Assembly (NCBI RefSeq): GCF_000374185.1
Contig: NZ_KB910518.1
Coordinates: 6,309,623 to 6,373,622 of the forward strand
DNA from: Paenibacillus sp. HW567
GTDB taxonomy: Bacteria; Bacillota; Bacilli; Paenibacillales; Paenibacillaceae
Length of the DNA: 64,000 bases
Reading direction: 5' to 3'
How positions within the stretch are numbered: position 1 is the first letter of the stretch; every line of letters starts with the position of its first letter. The notes below the pieces were generated by a model that did no database searches, had not been told where the DNA came from, and worked only from the letters and a program-made list of their open reading frames with translations. Shown here in pieces: positions 41,852-49,715 of this stretch. The position numbers and the translations under genes are program-made.

Positions 41852-42193
41852 TTAGAGCTGTTTAGGCATATCTATAACAGCAATCACTTCCCGATTGATT
41901 TTAGTGATTGCTGTTATTTCTTCTGTGCTCCTGTCACTGATCAAAGTCATATGCTCATCTAACGCCTTGCGGCGGTTGGTATCATCCTCAAAACGAAAAA
42001 TTTCAATAGCCGGAACTTGAAAAGCAGCAATTATTTTCTCAAGAGTTTCCAAAGAAATGTTACGGTCTCCTCGTTCAACCCCACCTATGTAACTGTAATG
42101 AAGCGATGCTGCTTCGGCTAATTGCTCTTGTGTCCAGCCTTTTGCTTTTCTGAGCTCACGTATCCGATTTCCTACACTTTCTGGTAAATTCAT
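41852..42193 (-). CDS. XRE-family regulator (SinR-like), second of a pair
   Basis: A 113-residue protein with a helix-turn-helix of the XRE/SinR class at about residues 7-62 (VGNRIRELRKAKGWTQEQLAEAASLHYSYIGGVERG) and a helical C-terminal tail. AGAGGTG sets the ATG at 42193, 19 nt after the stop of the XRE gene upstream. The two proteins are clearly paralogous: VGxRIRxxRKAKGxTQxQLAE and the YIGxVERGxRNxSxxTLEKI stretch are shared. They probably form homo- or heterodimers that repress their own promoter and perhaps the divergent gene at 42715. Confidence 0.9.
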   Translation of the reverse strand: MNLPESVGNRIRELRKAKGWTQEQLAEAASLHYSYIGGVERGDRNISLETLEKIIAAFQVPAIEIFRFEDDTNRRKALDEHMTLISDRSTEEITAITKINREVIAVIDMPKQL

Positions 42194-42212
42194 GGGGTCA
42201 CCTCTGGTATGC

Positions 42213-42560
42213 CTAATCCTCGAAAGCTCCCTTAACCTCTCTAACAATCCTCTTCATTGCATCAATCTGCTTAACACTCAACTCACTAACAGTAGCCGCG
42301 TATTCATCAATTGCTCTACGCTGTGCTGTTTCAACCTTATTCAAATCATCAAGATTTTGAAATAATTCTGTGGGTTGAATTTTTAGCGCGACTACTATTT
42401 TCTCCAATGTATCAATAGAGAAATTCCGTTCTCCCCGTTCTACTGCCCCTATGTATGCATCATCCAGGTTGGATAGTTCCGCTAATTGTTGTTGTGTTAA
42501 TCCCTTTGCTTTTCTAATAGCCCGAATTCTATCTCCGACGGTATTCCGTAAGTCTGTCAT
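42213..42560 (-). CDS. XRE-family regulator (SinR-like), first of a pair
   Basis: A 115-residue XRE protein: helix-turn-helix at about residues 7-62 (VGDRIRAIRKAKGLTQQQLAELSNLDDAYIGAVERG), then a helical tail (AVSELSVKQIDAMKRIVREV-like). The start is the ATG at 42560, with AGGAGAGGTG upstream. That ribosome site is in the 3' arm of a perfect 9-bp hairpin, so translation may be controlled by RNA folding. It is the leading gene of a two-gene unit with its paralogue, and a palindrome in the divergent gap is a candidate operator. Confidence 0.9.
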   Translation of the reverse strand: MTDLRNTVGDRIRAIRKAKGLTQQQLAELSNLDDAYIGAVERGERNFSIDTLEKIVVALKIQPTELFQNLDDLNKVETAQRRAIDEYAATVSELSVKQIDAMKRIVREVKGAFED

Positions 42561-42569
42561 GGTAATCAC

Positions 42570-42590
42570 CTCTCCTAAAGGTTAGGAGAG
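42570..42590 (-). promoter_or_regulatory. Hairpin that masks the XRE ribosome site
   Basis: On the minus strand CTCTCCTAA-CCT-TTAGGAGAG is a perfect 9-bp stem with a 3-nt loop. The AGGAGAG in its 3' arm is the Shine-Dalgarno of the XRE gene starting at 42560. In the RNA the ribosome site would be paired. Confidence 0.7.
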
Positions 42591-42637
42591 TATAGGCATA
42601 AATAGCAGGGTTATAAAGGCGGTAAAACATATTGATA

Positions 42638-42657
42638 ATACTACTTAATAGTAGTAT
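42638..42657. promoter_or_regulatory. Candidate XRE operator
   Basis: ATACTACT-TAAT-AGTAGTAT is a perfect 8-bp inverted repeat in the divergent gap. A related half (GTACTACTT) recurs about 15 nt further on. Size and position suit a SinR-like dimer. Confidence 0.5.
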
Positions 42658-42714
42658 ATTTGATATATTGTACTACTTCTTAACAAATAGATAAAGAAAA
42701 AGGAGGCTCCACCC

Positions 42715-43557
42715 GTGCGCCCTTCCATTCTGAAATCACTCAAGCCGGATATTATTGTTGAAATGCTGGAAATGGCTTATCGCTTCGAGGATTGGGACAA
42801 GATGCTGAATACGGCGGGGGTTCTGTACAGCTATGCGCAGTGCATCTATGAGGAGCGGCAGTATCACAAGGCTAAGCAGCTTCCAATGCCGATTCTGGAT
42901 ATGGAGCGTCCGCTGGTCTATTATTTCGGGTTCAGTCACCTGATGCGGGGCATCGGGTGCCAGAAGCAGGCGAGGTATGATGAGGCCAGGGAATCCATAT
43001 ACCGCTATGCCGAGCTTGGCTGGATGGAGGATTTGGGGGAGGAAGGGGAGGAGATTGCCGAGGAGTTCAGATACCTGGCACGAGCCAACCTGTATACAGT
43101 GGAGATTCTGTCCGGTAGGACGGAACTGCTGGAGGGGTATGCAGGGTTTTTGCGAGATAATCCCGAGGAGCTGCTGCCGGGGCTTGGGACTATTTTGCAG
43201 GCTGCAGTGCAGTACGGACTTGATGTGGACGAGCTGCTGCATACGTTCGCGGAACAGAGTGCCGGATTTGAGGAATATGAGGATGCAGGCAATATTTCGC
43301 ATTATTTCAGCTATTGTTATCATTCGGCGTTATATCATAAGCGGGCAGGCAGGCTGACGGAGGCGCTGGACTGGACGATACACTCTTTAATGCTGGCCCA
43401 CCGGACAGGACATGACGGGAACTTCAAGCGCTGTCTGGCATTGTTCGAATTACTGCGTGAAGGGGTTACGGCAGAGCAGGCCCGGCGATATCATGAGGCG
43501 ATGACGGAGTGCTTGGGGCAGGTGGCTGTGGATCTCTTCGACCTGCGGTATGTGTAG
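42715..43557 (+). CDS. Helical-repeat (TPR-like) protein beside XRE regulators
   Basis: A 280-residue protein that appears all-helical, with TPR-like pairs (YRFEDWDKMLNTAGVLYSYAQ, GCQKQARYDEARESIYRYAEL, SALYHKRAGRLTEALDWTIHS). It resembles the C-terminal peptide-sensing part of XRE-TPR regulators but has no DNA-binding domain itself. The start is GTG at 42715 with AAAGGAGG upstream. It is divergent from the paired XRE genes and 32 nt upstream of a third XRE gene (counting from the lost start). It may be a sensor partner for one of these repressors; that is inference. Confidence 0.75.
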   Translation: MRPSILKSLKPDIIVEMLEMAYRFEDWDKMLNTAGVLYSYAQCIYEERQYHKAKQLPMPILDMERPLVYYFGFSHLMRGIGCQKQARYDEARESIYRYAELGWMEDLGEEGEEIAEEFRYLARANLYTVEILSGRTELLEGYAGFLRDNPEELLPGLGTILQAAVQYGLDVDELLHTFAEQSAGFEEYEDAGNISHYFSYCYHSALYHKRAGRLTEALDWTIHSLMLAHRTGHDGNFKRCLALFELLREGVTAEQARRYHEAMTECLGQVAVDLFDLRYV

Positions 43558-43615
43558 GGCTAATGAAACCATATAGAGAGGTGAACGCCGTGAAAAACAA
43601 GAAGCACTCAAGCTT

Positions 43616-43942
43616 GTGGGAGCGAGGATTCGCAGCCTTCGGAAGGAAAAGGGATTATCACAGGAAGCGCTTGGGGAAAAGGGTGGATTTCATTTTTCAT
43701 ATCTAGGGCAAATCGAACGTGGTGAGAAAAATGTATCGTTACTGAATTTGACTAAACTAGCTGAGGCCTTGGGCGTTAATTTGCTTCAGCTTTTTGCATA
43801 TGTAGATGAGGAAATAGAGTTCACTGAACAAGAAAATAACATTCAAGAAATTATAGAGATGCTTCGTGAGTCCAACGGTGATAAGGTACAGTTAGCTAAA
43901 AATCTGTTGAGGGAAATTTTAAAGAGTAATTCTTCTTCATAG
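43616..43942 (+). CDS. XRE-family regulator with probable frameshift near its start
   Basis: A 108-residue XRE protein (VGARIRSLRKEKGLSQEALG, FSYLGQIERGEKNVSLLNLTKLAEALGV) with a short helical tail. GTG at 43616 is the first start codon in this frame, and it has no ribosome site. A GTG at 43590 has a good site (GAGAGGTG) but is in another frame: after its A5 run (43593-43597) one extra A would join it to this frame and give VKKQEALKLVGARIRSLRKE, a normal family N-terminus. So either the gene carries a 1-nt deletion, or it starts poorly at 43616, or slippage at the A run restores it. Confidence 0.75.
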   Translation: MGARIRSLRKEKGLSQEALGEKGGFHFSYLGQIERGEKNVSLLNLTKLAEALGVNLLQLFAYVDEEIEFTEQENNIQEIIEMLRESNGDKVQLAKNLLREILKSNSSS

Positions 43943-44039
43943 TTTAATTAATGCGGCTCCGCCAAACTACGACACACAGTTGTCCGATATCCCCTCCTAT
44001 AATGAACTTATCTTAACTGATAAGGAGACGAAGACAGGT

Positions 44040-44417
44040 ATGGGCGAGATTGTTAGACATGATGTGAATGAGGAGTATGCGTATTCCGGATTTGTGGAGG
44101 CGGGGGATTTTGTGTTCCTCAGCTTCTGTGTGGGCAATGTTGGGGGAACGGTGGAGGAGCAGGTGGAAGGTGCGCTGGATCATATGAGCGACCGGCTGCG
44201 GCAGGTGGGGCTGACGCTTGCGGATGTGGTGAAGCTGGATATTTTGCTGCGGGATGTGTGGGATATTCCGGTGATGGAGGCGGTGTTCAAGCGCAGATTT
44301 CAGGGCGGGTATCCGGCGCGGAAAACCATTTCTACCGAGTTCGCGCATGTTGGCGGGCCGGATGGGCTGAAGGTTCAGATGGATGGCATCGCGTACCGTC
44401 CGCGCAGCGCTGAATAG
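44040..44417 (+). CDS. RidA/YjgF family protein
   Basis: A 125-residue protein of the RidA/endoribonuclease L-PSP family. The typical order is seen: GFVEAGDFVFLSFCVGNVGGTVEEQ, then DHMSDRLRQVGLTLADVVKLDILLRD, and a final EFAHVGGPDGLKVQMDGIA. The usual active-site Arg region is altered (YPARKTIST), so deaminase activity is uncertain. I chose the ATG at 44040 (AAGGAG upstream), which gives the family's usual length; a TTG at 43980 would add 20 residues but has no ribosome site. It is followed by a nucleotidyltransferase gene, probably co-transcribed. Confidence 0.85.
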   Translation: MGEIVRHDVNEEYAYSGFVEAGDFVFLSFCVGNVGGTVEEQVEGALDHMSDRLRQVGLTLADVVKLDILLRDVWDIPVMEAVFKRRFQGGYPARKTISTEFAHVGGPDGLKVQMDGIAYRPRSAE

Positions 44418-44522
44418 CGCAACAGTAGAAGGAAGAGGATTGCAGCAGCGGATAGCTTGGCTGGCCGTCTCCGGTGGTATATAGTAGAGGGAAATCTTTT
44501 GCAGGCAGAGGAGCGAACAGGG

Positions 44523-45278
44523 ATGATTGCATTAATCTTGGCTGCGGGGTATGCGACCCGTCTCTATCCGTTAACGAGAGATACGCCGAAGCCGCTGCTG
44601 CCGGTTCAAGGGAGCCGTACAATTCTGGATCTGCTGATGGACCGCCTGGAGGTGCTGGAGGAAATTACGGAGGTTCTCATTGTGACGAATGAGCGGTTTT
44701 TTCGTGCTTTTGAGCAGTGGGGGCAGAAGTACAGAGGCGCGAAGCCGATCCGTATACTAAATGACGGCACTTCCACGCCGGAGGGGCGGCTGGGAGCAAT
44801 TGGCGATATCCAGTTTGTCATCGAGCGGGAACAATTGCAGGATGATCTGCTGGTGCTGGCGGGTGATAACGTGCTCGGATTTGGCCTTGAGGGGTATTTG
44901 AATTATTTTCATGCGGTAGACAAAGACTGTATTCTGGTCCGAACGGTGGACGATGTCGGGGAGCTTCGCAGTATTGGCGTGGCTGAGCTGGATGCAGAGA
45001 TGCGGGTCCTGTCCTTGGAAGAAAAACCTCAGTCGCCCCGGACGAACATTGGCGTATTTGCGCTGTATATCTATAAAGAATCTACGCTGCCGCTGTTCGC
45101 ACGTTATCTTGCCGAAGGGGGCAACCCGGATGCGCCGAGTTATTTTCCTGCTTGGCTGCACTCCCGCCAGGAGATCCGGGCCTACTATACGGAGGGCGCT
45201 ATTGAAGATGTCGGCACTCCCGAAGCGTATGCGCAGATGCGGGCCAGGCTGGGGAGCGGGCAGGAGGATAGAGGCTAA
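44523..45278 (+). CDS. Sugar-phosphate nucleotidyltransferase family protein
   Basis: A 251-residue enzyme of the RfbA/GlmU/GalU nucleotidyltransferase fold. The N-terminal signature LAAGYATRLYPLTRDTPKPL binds the NTP; LVLAGDNVLGF carries the metal-binding Asp, and EEKPQSPRTNIGVFALYIY and IEDVGTPEAY are also conserved. It makes an NDP-sugar from a sugar-1-phosphate; the specific sugar cannot be inferred. AGAGGAG sets the ATG at 44523. It lies 105 nt after the RidA-like gene. Confidence 0.88.
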   Translation: MIALILAAGYATRLYPLTRDTPKPLLPVQGSRTILDLLMDRLEVLEEITEVLIVTNERFFRAFEQWGQKYRGAKPIRILNDGTSTPEGRLGAIGDIQFVIEREQLQDDLLVLAGDNVLGFGLEGYLNYFHAVDKDCILVRTVDDVGELRSIGVAELDAEMRVLSLEEKPQSPRTNIGVFALYIYKESTLPLFARYLAEGGNPDAPSYFPAWLHSRQEIRAYYTEGAIEDVGTPEAYAQMRARLGSGQEDRG

Positions 45279-45325
45279 GCTATATAAGCGGAACTAAAAA
45301 CTTCCAAAAGGCAGAACTGATTAAC

Positions 45326-45365
45326 ACGCTGAGACGTCGACAGATTTCATAGCCGCTCTCAGCGT
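45326..45365. repeat. Inverted repeat after the nucleotidyltransferase gene
   Basis: ACGCTGAGA and TCTCAGCGT form a perfect 9-bp stem with a 22-nt loop. There is no T run. Confidence 0.5.
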
Positions 45366-45386
45366 CCACCCAAGGCGCATATCAGT

Positions 45387-45432
45387 AAAAGAGAGGTGTC
45401 CCAACGGCCATTCACGGCTATTAAGACCCCTC
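45387..45432 (-). terminator. Probable intrinsic terminator of the SMP-30/SDR operon
   Basis: On the minus strand GAGGGGTC pairs with GACACCTC (one mismatch) around an inner AGCC/GGCC helix, then a CTCTTTT tail. It follows the SMP-30-like gene. Confidence 0.6.
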
Positions 45433-45463
45433 CTTTGTTATGCTCTAATTAGCGGCGGAATCC

Positions 45464-46597
45464 TTACGGATTCAAAAGCACCCGATGAACCCCCTGGCTT
45501 CCGCCCGGTGCGGTTCCGAGATATAAATATCCCCCTTGGCTTACGGCGGTGGTGATGCCGTATAATGTTCCTTCAGGATCATGCCAGCTATTCATAAGTT
45601 CTCCTTCGGGTCCATATTCCGCGGCAAGTCCATGCTTCACCGGCCTACTAGCTCCATTTAACAAGGATTGTGGAACTTTGGACATTGTTGCGGCTAACCA
45701 GGGATGACTGTGCATGTAATCGGCAAAAGGCAATCGGGTTGTGAAGATCCCCACCCAGAAGTGTCCCTGTGCATCACGTGTGATGTTGTCCGGGAATCCG
45801 GCAATATTCTCCGCAAAAATATCCGAGGTGCCTTGTTTGGCCCCTTTCAGCCAGTATCTGGTCAGTTGATAATGATAAGATTCGGCCACAAGCACGAAAT
45901 CTTCATCGGCAGACAACGCCACTCCATTGGCAAAATACAGATCCCGAAGCAAAACGGTCGTCTCCTTGGTCACCGGATCATATTTCAGCAATCGTCCATG
46001 CGGCTTGTTCTCGGCAATTTCTTTGAACATGACCTTGCCATAGTTGGAAGTATCCGAGAAATAGATTGAACCGTCCTGCGCAATGTCCAGCTCGTTCGCC
46101 AAGTAGACCGGTCCGCCCTCCACCTGATTTGTAAGCACCTCAACATTCCCCCCCGGGTCAATCGACAGCAGTCCTTTCTGAATATCCGCTACAATCAAAT
46201 TCCCGGCCGCGTCAAATTTCAGTCCGTTGGGTGTTCCGCGGGTATCGGCGAACACTTCAGCCGGCTGCGCCTTACCCGCTGCGTCAAAAGCTACTCTGTA
46301 AATTTTGCCGTCGGAGTCCCCCGTATATAGCCGTCCTTCTGCATCAAAAGTGATAAATTCCGGGTACTTCGCGCGGTCTGTAACCAGCTCTGCCGAGCTA
46401 AGCTTGTTGTTTTCTTTCCAGGGGCCCTCCTTCTCAAAGGAAGGAGCGGCAGGTGCAGACCATACGGCAGGATCTACCGGAGCAGGGATCAGCAGAAATA
46501 CAGCGATTCCCAGCACAATTGCCCCGAGCAGGGCTAAGCTCCATCTGCCGACTTGTTGACGTGTTGAACGTTTGCGTTGCTTTGGTTCTGTGGACAT
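45464..46597 (-). CDS. Membrane-anchored SMP-30/strictosidine synthase-like protein
   Basis: A 377-residue protein with a basic start, one membrane helix (residues about 20-41) and a six-bladed beta-propeller of the SMP-30/gluconolactonase or strictosidine synthase-like class (GRLYTGDSDGKIYRV, GTPNGLKFDAAGNLIVAD, VYLANELDIAQDGSIYFSD, VLVAESYHYQLTRYW, GFPDNITRDAQGHFWVG). Members hydrolyse lactones or esters using a bound divalent metal. AAGGAGG precedes the ATG. It follows the SDR gene by 12 nt in one operon under a TetR-type regulator. The natural substrate is unknown. Confidence 0.88.
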   Translation of the reverse strand: MSTEPKQRKRSTRQQVGRWSLALLGAIVLGIAVFLLIPAPVDPAVWSAPAAPSFEKEGPWKENNKLSSAELVTDRAKYPEFITFDAEGRLYTGDSDGKIYRVAFDAAGKAQPAEVFADTRGTPNGLKFDAAGNLIVADIQKGLLSIDPGGNVEVLTNQVEGGPVYLANELDIAQDGSIYFSDTSNYGKVMFKEIAENKPHGRLLKYDPVTKETTVLLRDLYFANGVALSADEDFVLVAESYHYQLTRYWLKGAKQGTSDIFAENIAGFPDNITRDAQGHFWVGIFTTRLPFADYMHSHPWLAATMSKVPQSLLNGASRPVKHGLAAEYGPEGELMNSWHDPEGTLYGITTAVSQGGYLYLGTAPGGSQGVHRVLLNP

Positions 46598-46609
46598 GAT
46601 AAATCCTCC

Positions 46610-47395
46610 TTATTGTTTACGTGGTCGAAGCGTGGCCTGGGCCAGCCGCAGGCTTTGTCTGCGGGTCATGAAGCGGGAAATCTGGGCAGTCAGGTAATTC
46701 TGGAATCCCGGAACAACGTACTGCTTCCCTTTTTTCATAGCGCGCAGTGCGATTGTCACAACACGCTCCGGCGTGTCCTTCGCGCCGACTGAAGCGGCCT
46801 CCGTACCAACAACATTGAAGAAATTCGTATCGGTTGAGCCCGGGCACAGGGCAAAAAACTGTACGCCACGGTCACGGTTCTCACACCAGAGAGCATCGGT
46901 AAAGGATAAGACAAAAGCTTTGGTGGCCCCGTAGACGGCCATGTAAGGCAGCGGCTGAAAGCCGGCGGTAGACGATACATTGATCACAGCGCCGGCACCT
47001 CTGTGGAGCATTCCCGGCAGGAACAAATGAGTCATGTCCACTACAGCGGCGACATTGAGCATTACTTCTTCGTGCTGGCGCTCGCCGGAGACTTGCTCGA
47101 ACAGGCCGTGGGTGGCAAACCCCGCATTGTTGACCAACAGCTCAATTTCCAGGTTGAGCTGCTGGCACTTCTGATACAATTCTCCGGCAGCACCTTCGAT
47201 GGACAGATCCAGGGGAATAACCTGTGCCCTAATTCCATAGCTGTGGGTCAAATCGGCGGCAAGTGCATCAAGTCTGCTCTTAGATCGGGCTACAAGCACC
47301 AAATGGCTGCCCTCCTTTGCCAGTTGTCTTGCAAACTGTTCGCCAATGCCTGAAGATGCCCCGGTGATCAGCGACCATTTCCCTTTAATATTCAT
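46610..47395 (-). CDS. Short-chain dehydrogenase/reductase
   Basis: A 261-residue classical SDR: cofactor motif TGASSGIGEQFA near residue 13, NNAG at about residue 88, catalytic Ser in INVSSTAGF and YxxxK in YMAVYGATKAF. The Arg/Lys pattern after strand 2 (VARSKSRLD) suggests NADP(H). It resembles the DltE/YqjQ-like group that acts on fatty or hydroxy compounds. AAGGAGCGG precedes the ATG. It is the first gene of the operon with the SMP-30-like protein and is divergent from a TetR regulator. Confidence 0.92.
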   Translation of the reverse strand: MNIKGKWSLITGASSGIGEQFARQLAKEGSHLVLVARSKSRLDALAADLTHSYGIRAQVIPLDLSIEGAAGELYQKCQQLNLEIELLVNNAGFATHGLFEQVSGERQHEEVMLNVAAVVDMTHLFLPGMLHRGAGAVINVSSTAGFQPLPYMAVYGATKAFVLSFTDALWCENRDRGVQFFALCPGSTDTNFFNVVGTEAASVGAKDTPERVVTIALRAMKKGKQYVVPGFQNYLTAQISRFMTRRQSLRLAQATLRPRKQ

Positions 47396-47430
47396 AATTT
47401 CCGCTCCTTATAATACAGTGTTTTGTTATA

Positions 47431-47443
47431 GAAACAACGTTAC
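47431..47443 (-). promoter_or_regulatory. Repeat motif copy 1 (TetR operator candidate)
   Basis: Read on the minus strand this is GTAACGTTGTTTC, one of three copies of GTAACNNTGTTTC in the divergent gap. It lies 35 nt upstream of the SDR ATG. Confidence 0.55.
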
Positions 47444-47491
47444 CTAATGGTCAAAAAAATAATGCCACATCCATATCGGCATATATTATTG

Positions 47492-47504
47492 GTAACACTG
47501 TTTC
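47492..47504 (+). promoter_or_regulatory. Repeat motif copy 2 (TetR operator candidate)
   Basis: GTAACACTGTTTC. Together with copy 1 it forms a large inverted repeat (GAAAC..GTTACC against GGTAAC..GTTTC). Confidence 0.55.
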
Positions 47505-47615
47505 CGATGTGAATCATCGTAACCTGATGAATACATCTATGTCAAATCATTTTTTTAACGTGACGGATTAATTGACAACCCTTCTGCAAATGGTTAGAAT
47601 GCCTGTTAGAAACCA

Positions 47616-47628
47616 GTAACCTTGTTTC
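47616..47628 (+). promoter_or_regulatory. Repeat motif copy 3 (TetR operator candidate)
   Basis: GTAACCTTGTTTC lies 23 nt upstream of the TetR gene ATG. With the preceding GAAAC it also makes a GAAAC-N11-GTTTC inverted repeat. Confidence 0.55.
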
Positions 47629-47650
47629 CTGTCAATAACACGATAACCGA

Positions 47651-48319
47651 ATGAAGGTGATCCTTATCCATAACGAAGACAAGCCCTCGCAAACTGCGGG
47701 GCGGGAATTGAAGACATATCAGGAAGCTCGTCTGCAGAATACGGAAAATCTCCGTAAGCTTGTGGTTGACGCAGCCGCCGTTATTTTGCAGGAGGAGGGG
47801 CCGGAGGCCGTTACCGTCCGTAAAGTATCGCAGAAGATGGGCTGCTCCACCAAGATTATATACAGCTTGTTCGTCAATAAAGAAGGTCTGGCTCAGCAAT
47901 TGTATCTTGAGGGCTGCAAATTGCTGGCCGAGCGTTTTGAAGAGGTGCAGCCGTCCTCCGACCTCTTGCGGCACTTGCTCGATTTGGGCGAAGCCTTCTG
48001 GCAGTTTGGGCAGGACTACACCAGCTACTACAAGCTGATGTTCGGAGGGGCTTTTGCCGAGTTCAAGCCGGATGAGCAGAGTATGCAGGGAACGCTGACA
48101 GCCATACGCCGTTTGCTGATTCTAATCAGCACCGCCCAGCAGGAAGGTCAGATATCGGACCAGGAAGAGGCCGGGACCCTTGTCAGCACCATATGGGCTT
48201 CGCTTCACGGGGTAATTCACCTGTATATGGGCGGATTCCTTGGGGATGCCGATGCGGCTCATACGGTTTACAAGCAAACCATGGCTTTACTGTCGCAATC
48301 CTTGTTTGCGGCTGGATAA
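47651..48319 (+). CDS. TetR/AcrR-family transcriptional regulator
   Basis: A 222-residue regulator. The N-terminal helix-turn-helix spans about residues 32-78 (LVVDAAAVILQEEGPEAVTV, VSQKMGCSTKIIYSLFVNKE) and the C-terminal domain is of the TetR_C_33-like type (FEEVQPSSDLLRHLLDLGEA, YKLMFGGAFAEF). The ATG at 47651 has no strong ribosome site; a TTG near 47710 is an alternative that keeps the DNA-binding domain. It is divergent from the SDR/SMP-30 operon, and the shared gap holds three copies of one motif, so it likely represses both transcripts until a small ligand binds. Confidence 0.88.
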   Translation: MKVILIHNEDKPSQTAGRELKTYQEARLQNTENLRKLVVDAAAVILQEEGPEAVTVRKVSQKMGCSTKIIYSLFVNKEGLAQQLYLEGCKLLAERFEEVQPSSDLLRHLLDLGEAFWQFGQDYTSYYKLMFGGAFAEFKPDEQSMQGTLTAIRRLLILISTAQQEGQISDQEEAGTLVSTIWASLHGVIHLYMGGFLGDADAAHTVYKQTMALLSQSLFAAG

Positions 48320-48446
48320 TAACTATCCAACAACAATAACATAACAATAGTATTTTTATGCTTTTTTCGTTTATTTTCGTGCCGTTCATGTTACACCATC
48401 CAACTTGTGAGAAGCGCTGTTATCCTCCTTTTCAAGCGATAGGCTT

Positions 48447-49715
48447 TCAAGTAAGCTGCACATAGAACGTCGTAGATTCTCCGGCTACGCTTTTGGCGTA
48501 GATTTTTCCTTTATGCTGATCCACAATCGACTTGGCGATGGCCAGGCCCAGTCCGTAGCCGCCCTGCTTGCGCGCCCGTGAGGTATCTGTGCGGTAGAAG
48601 CGGTCGAAGATGCGGGTCAGATGCTCGGGGGCAATGCCTTCCCCGGTGTTCGTGACGGACAGGAGCACATCGTTATGCTGTTTTTTTAGCGAGATGGTTA
48701 CAGCGCCCTTAGGGTTCGTGTATTTCACGGCATTGTCGAGAAGGATCATCACCACCTGCTTGATTTGCTCACTGTTGCCCTGCACACTCAGCTCCGGCTC
48801 GATGTTATAGCCGAAGGAGATATTTTTCTCGAAAATTACGGCTTCCATCGTCAGGATGATATTCTCCACCGCTTCGCTTATATTGAATTTGCTGTGAATC
48901 ATGGCTGTTCTGGAATCGTCCATCTCCGTCAGGTACAGCAGGTCATTGGTCAGCCGCGCCATCCGCTCGGTCTCCGACTTGATGTACTGGAGCCACTTCG
49001 CCTGATTGCGGATCGTGTCGTCGCTGTTCGACAGCAGCACATCTGCGTTCGTGTTGATAATCGTCAGCGGTGTCTTCAGCTCATGCGAGGCATCGGCGAT
49101 GAACTGTTTTTGCTTGTCAAAAGCCTCCCGTACGGGTGTAATCGAGCGGTTGGCGAAGAAACGGCTGGTGAAAAAGAGAATAATCAGCATCAGCAGGCCG
49201 ACAGCGGTGAAGGTGTAGATTAAGTTGGTGAGAATTTTTTGCTGGGCAGTGATGTCCAGGAAGACGATCATCGACCCGTCACTCGTATGCTTGACTGTGA
49301 AGATCCAGCGGCTGTCATCCAGGGTGAACCTCCCGGTGTCCTTGCCCATGCCAAGGGCTTCCTTAAGCGCCGCCGTATAGAACTCATCGTCCATCGTGAA
49401 TTTGGAGTCCTTGGCTACAAGGTTTCCGTCCTTGTCGGTTCGCAGCATGAAGGAAACGGAGCGCTCCGGCGGCGGGTTGCCGCCTTCCATAAGTCCGCTG
49501 TCATTGGGCGGTGTGGCTCCCGCAGCCGTGTCATGGCGGCCTGTCTCGCCGGGGCCTTTCTGCTGATAATCCGCAATCCGGTGGAGATTCATATTAATGT
49601 CGCTCTGCACATTCTGGTAGGTGTACACGTAGATAGAAGCGAAAGCAATCAGCATAATCACCGAGATGGTGGCCAGATTTACGATCAGAAACCGGTTCCT
49701 GAGTTTTTTGAACAT
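48447..49715 (-). CDS. Membrane sensor histidine kinase
   Basis: A 422-residue kinase with two transmembrane helices (residues about 10-32 and 168-190). The extracellular sensor has an odd Gly/Pro/Asp-rich segment (PGETGRHDTAAGATPPNDSG). There is a short linker without a clear HAMP, then HisKA (H in IADASHELKTPLTIINTNAD) and HATPase (ILLDNAVKYT, TNTGEGIAPEH, GGYGLGLAIAKSIV). The start overlaps the response regulator stop by one base (TGATG). It is the partner of the regulator at 49715-50392, which appears to control the VTC operon. Confidence 0.93.
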   Translation of the reverse strand: MFKKLRNRFLIVNLATISVIMLIAFASIYVYTYQNVQSDINMNLHRIADYQQKGPGETGRHDTAAGATPPNDSGLMEGGNPPPERSVSFMLRTDKDGNLVAKDSKFTMDDEFYTAALKEALGMGKDTGRFTLDDSRWIFTVKHTSDGSMIVFLDITAQQKILTNLIYTFTAVGLLMLIILFFTSRFFANRSITPVREAFDKQKQFIADASHELKTPLTIINTNADVLLSNSDDTIRNQAKWLQYIKSETERMARLTNDLLYLTEMDDSRTAMIHSKFNISEAVENIILTMEAVIFEKNISFGYNIEPELSVQGNSEQIKQVVMILLDNAVKYTNPKGAVTISLKKQHNDVLLSVTNTGEGIAPEHLTRIFDRFYRTDTSRARKQGGYGLGLAIAKSIVDQHKGKIYAKSVAGESTTFYVQLT

